Assembly: GCF_042661025.1 (NCBI RefSeq)
Contig: NZ_JBHSWH010000001.1
Span: 1,798,001-1,862,000, forward strand
Length of the DNA: 64,000 bases
DNA from: Flexivirga alba
GTDB lineage: Bacteria > Actinomycetota > Actinomycetes > Actinomycetales > Dermatophilaceae
Direction: 5' to 3'
A program made the position numbers and the translations under genes. Position 1 is the first letter of the stretch; each line of letters starts with the position of its first letter. The notes below the pieces were generated by a model, which was not told where the DNA came from, searched no databases, and was given only the letters and a program-made list of their open reading frames with translations. Shown here one piece after another: positions 63,721-64,000 of this stretch.

Positions 63721-64000
63721 ATGCGTCAAGGGTGGCTCTGCGCGTCAGCGCTCATCGCGATGATGCTCGGCGCCTGCAGCTCTTCGGGTAGCAGCCCGGT
63801 CCCCAGTCAACAACCGGCAAGTCCCACCAGCAGTCAGCAGCCACTCAGCGTGACGATCGGCATCGTGTATGTCGGAGGCCCGGCCCCCGGCTACTCCGGA
63901 CACCTCGTGCCGGGCACCATCTACCTGAGGGGAGCGGGGACTGATTTGACCCGGCCGGTGGCTGAGGGCCAAGCCGCGACGTTTCGGGTGGAGCCGGGCG
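63721..64000 (+). CDS. Putative lipoprotein, 5' part (runs off the window)
   Basis: ATG 63721 opens a frame that is still open at the window end (93 codons). The signal peptide MRQGWLCASALIAMMLGACS has the lipobox LGAC (Cys19), followed by a Ser/Gln/Pro linker (SSGSSPVPSQQPASPTSSQQ) and a folded start (LSVTIGIVYVGGPAPGYSGH, LVPGTIYLRG). The beta-rich beginning suggests a small extracytoplasmic domain. No family is assigned. Confidence 0.7.
   Translation, partial: MRQGWLCASALIAMMLGACSSSGSSPVPSQQPASPTSSQQPLSVTIGIVYVGGPAPGYSGHLVPGTIYLRGAGTDLTRPVAEGQAATFRVEPG

Overview
The window is high-GC actinobacterial chromosome. The evidence is the str / S10 / spc / alpha ribosomal gene order, frequent GTG and TTG starts, zinc-type S14, F420-type and WS/DGAT-type enzymes, and a mycobacterial-like EF-Tu. 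The codon style and a very frequent GTATGNC word suggest a Micrococcales member, perhaps Dermacoccaceae, but I hold the family only weakly. I see no prophage, transposase, CRISPR array, rRNA or tRNA.

Layout. 1-9130: the end of rpoC, a reverse pair of envelope glycosylation genes (GT2 and YfhO-like), then the str operon rpsL-rpsG-fusA-tuf. 9158-32287: an accessory block. It holds a peptidoglycan-binding secreted protein, regulators and exporters, a junction between two gene remnants, a PLP aminotransferase, PEP synthase with its regulator, a lipoprotein / fatty-acid hydroxylase / DoxX operon, an APH-like kinase, META and TfoX-like proteins, an ArsR-CDF metal unit, a GntR-MFS pair, an AraC-DinB gene and a four-gene double ABC transporter. 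32381-50624: the S10, spc and alpha clusters run from rpsJ to rplQ, with secY, adk, map, infA, rpmJ and rpoA in the usual actinobacterial order. 50661-64000: an MFS gene, truA, an HSL-type esterase, a WS/DGAT acyltransferase, a very large secreted phosphodiester glycosidase / phosphoesterase, the pxpABC 5-oxoprolinase operon, an ABC-F protein, a PPOX-class flavin/F420 protein with a MerR-type promoter, and the start of a lipoprotein gene.

Three observations stand out. First, the heptamer GTATGNC is strikingly frequent on both strands. Nearly every GTATG in the window has C two bases later, and inverted pairs build several intergenic hairpins, as DNA-uptake words do in other bacteria. Second, ribosomal proteins L4 and L17 end in almost the same roughly 65-residue module, duplicated between two genes 16 kb apart. 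Third, six genes, including the essential rplD, are interrupted or lose their start at short G/C runs. Five of them read through if one base is added to the run and one if a base is removed, which points to homopolymer errors in this assembly rather than six real pseudogenes. I annotate those genes as single loci and state the shift position.
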